Below, piece by piece: positions 61,501 to 64,000 of a DNA stretch of 64,000 nucleotides (positions are counted from its first letter, which is position 1; every line of letters begins with the position of its first letter). The position numbers and the translations under genes are program-made. The stretch is from Lycocorax pyrrhopterus obiensis. Lineage: Eukaryota > Chordata > Aves > Passeriformes > Paradisaeidae. The notes beneath the pieces were generated by a model. That model saw nothing but the letters and a program-made list of their open reading frames with translations, ran no database searches and was not told where the DNA came from. Location of the stretch: contig JACSVZ010000015.1 of NCBI GenBank assembly GCA_014706295.1, forward strand, positions 55,177,535-55,241,534. Reading direction: 5' to 3'.

Positions 61501-64000
61501 ATTAAAAGTGTGTCTCCTGCTGACAGTTTACATATTTTGACAACCTCTTGGAGAGCAGCAATAATCAACTTGAGGCCATGCTGTGTATGGCCTCAGTGAT
61601 GCATGGCAGGAGCGCGGAGACCCAGCTCCGCATCCTGCCCGTACTCACCCCTGGTGTGCTGGAGTGGAATTCCAAGGGCAGCCCTGCATTCATTACCACC
61701 TAATTATCTGCCTCAACGTCTTTCAAAGTCGTTTTTCCTCATGACTAAACTCAGTCCAAATATTTTTATTTACCTGTGCTGGCAGATTTTCATATGTGAA
61801 AGAGTTTCATATCATCTCAGTTTGCATGCTCGTGGCTCCAGTCAGAGCAGAGGCGGCACTGGTGTATTAGACTAAAGTCACTCGGGGACACAAAGTTGCT
61901 CTGCTTTCTGTTTGTCAGCCACAGGTAATTTTGCAAAAAGGGGAATAAATTCCAGGCACCTGTCTCCATATCCTAATACAGTTTGAACCATCATTTGCAT
62001 AAAATTAATAATCTTTTTTTTCCCCCCAAAAAATTAATTATAGCGAATCCTTGAGCACAGAGTAAAGGCAGTAAGAGGGTGAAAACACAGATCAACCACA
62101 AGGAACTGTAGGCTAGCTCCTACATGGACAAGCTGTTATCTTTCCAGTGATAATTTTTTAGAAATTAAACTTTTAAAAGAAGGCCTTTGGTATTATGTGC
62201 TTTATCTGTTACTTGCAGATGGATTCTTCGAGTGTGAACGAGAATATAAGACAATGTTTTTGTGGTGTCGTGGTAGGAAAAAATGAAATTTTGTTGCATT
62301 TCATGGATTTATTAGTGATTTTATAGATAATTGTATGGAACTTACAAACAATAAACTCCCAAGAAATGATAGTGGAGGGGATAGAATCAGTTCTGAGAAT
62401 AAGGATAGCCTATCCCATACAGAGTTGCACAGCACTGTAGCTGTGATCCCTGGGATTAAAAAAAAAAAAAAATTATTATTGTGACCTGTAGTTTCAGAAC
62501 TGCTGCCTGTACCATAGTGGCATATTTTGACTTTTATATGTTGCTCAGTTTTCACCTGTGTGTGAACACAGTGGACCCATTCTGGTAAATTCCACAGCAG
62601 AGCAAACAAGGGTCTAACCTACATATCATTGATACCTGCTGGAAACCAGCTAAAGAGGTAAAATGGCCAAATATATCCCTGAAACATGTTCAGGGGGTTT
62701 GCTTGGAAACCCTAAATAGCCATAATGGGTGGCAGAAGCCTGGAGAGTATTGAATATGGAGAGGAGAAAAAGTTTCTCCTCTCTGGAGACTGACCACCAC
62801 AACGTGGTATAGAGTAGGTTTTGATCTTCATGTATTCTAAGAAGGATTTTTTTAAGTCTCTGCTCATTCAGGCTCCAGTTACTAGAGGAATGAAGGATAT
62901 ACTGTTGCTAGTCCCTGATTATCTCTGGACATCTCACAAAAATTTGCTACCTGGCATTGCACGGGTAGAACATGGCTTTTGGGTGATGTGAGTCAGAAAA
63001 AAATGATTACATAAAATAGTGTATATAGGCAATCCCAACCGAAAGGACTTCCTGCAAACCTGTGTGGCTGCATGACCTCCACAAGAAAGGCTTTCTTTTC
63101 CTCTGATGACAAGGAACCCCAGTTTAGAGAGAAACCTTCTGCCCTGCACATGGCTTTACCAGGTGGCTTCTGCTCAGACCCAGTGCTCAGAACAATTTCT
63201 TAAAAGGAAGAGTCTTACTTGCCATGTCTAGAGTGGTTTAACAAAATACCCTGTCAAAACCTCCCTTCAGGCTTTACCTTGTTTTTAATTTGTCCTTCAC
63301 CTTGGTGCCTTATCTAAATGTGGCCGTGGTGGCTCTCTGCTGCGTCTCATGGAGACAGGCTATTCTTTCCAGTCCACGCCGCTGAAACTTTCACCCGGGC
63401 CTTCACCTGCTGATTAATTTACCTTCTGTAACTTCCTGAATGCCTGCCCCACCCAGGGTACCTGCTTAGGTGTTTCTTTTGCATCACGTGGAGAATATCA
63501 CTATCATGTTGGAGTAATTTCTCCAAATTTCTCCATGTTTAATATCCTGATTTTTTTTCTTATTTTCACTTTGTCTTCTGCAACATCCCTATTTCTTGTA
63601 TCTAGGCTACTTTTCAGAAACACCTAACGTCCCCTTCGTTTTATTCAGTGATGGCAAATGGTTTGTCCACACCCAGCTACACTTTATCTGCTACCGCTGC
63701 TGCTGATTGCTCTAGGTCAGCACCCAACCTTTTTTTTGTTGAAAATATTAGCTGAGAGCAAATGATCATTAATTCATATGGGTGACAACCTGCACACATG
63801 TGGCCGGAGCAACTAAGCAATCTTACTGATGTTACCTGGATCTGTTTCTGTTGACCATTTCAGTACTTGTTCTTTTTCATTAAGGTATACTGCTTTAGGT
63901 AATACAAACTTGTTTGGACCAGAAGCTGTCCTTCTTTTCAGAGACCGTCTGATAACAGTATCCAAGGAAGGACTGGTATTACGTGGGGCCCTGAATTCTA
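58534..64000. other. Intergenic, nothing recognised
   Basis: Only a poly-A run at about 62459-62473 and generic AT-rich sequence. The next gene upstream of STAB2 is not reached, or its exons are not recognisable here. Confidence 0.6.

Overview
The window looks like a piece of a bird genome. It carries the 5' half of one large spliced gene on the minus strand (positions 46 to 35995) and about 28 kb of upstream, apparently gene-free DNA. The bird call rests on a CR1 LINE 3' end at about 56741-57038 with the avian-type tail, low interspersed-repeat density, and moderately short introns. No unknown bases are present.

The gene is stabilin-2 (STAB2, also called HARE), a large type I endocytic scavenger receptor. 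I reconstructed 26 coding exons by hand from splice sites, reading frame and homology to vertebrate STAB2. Together they give 2883 coding bases (961 codons), every junction keeps the frame, and every intron is GT-AG. In protein order they encode a signal peptide, a cysteine-rich entry segment, a first EGF-like cluster, FAS1 domain 1, FAS1 domain 2, a second EGF-like cluster, and the first residues of FAS1 domain 3. The gene runs off the window at position 1, so the later EGF/FAS1 units, Link module, transmembrane helix and cytoplasmic tail are not here.

The most notable observation is an absence. Between coding exon 18 (11221-11373) and the next recognised exon (5918-6004), stabilins normally encode about 50 residues of a cysteine-rich module just after FAS1 domain 2. 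I could not find this exon in the 5.2 kb interval. Both flanking exons have phase-0 edges, so its absence would leave the frame intact. This may be a real exon loss, strong divergence, or an assembly artefact.

The upstream flank (36 to 64 kb) shows no recognisable gene. It holds a CpG-rich block (about 42040-42395) with a likely CR1 scrap that abuts a very AT-rich block (42450-42760) with a 21-bp tandem repeat. It also holds an old CR1-like LINE remnant (about 46480-47110), a second CpG cluster (about 53860-54060), one well-preserved CR1 3' end, and a few short simple repeats. I found no rRNA, tRNA, CRISPR or operon-like structure, and nothing that amounts to a new biological system.
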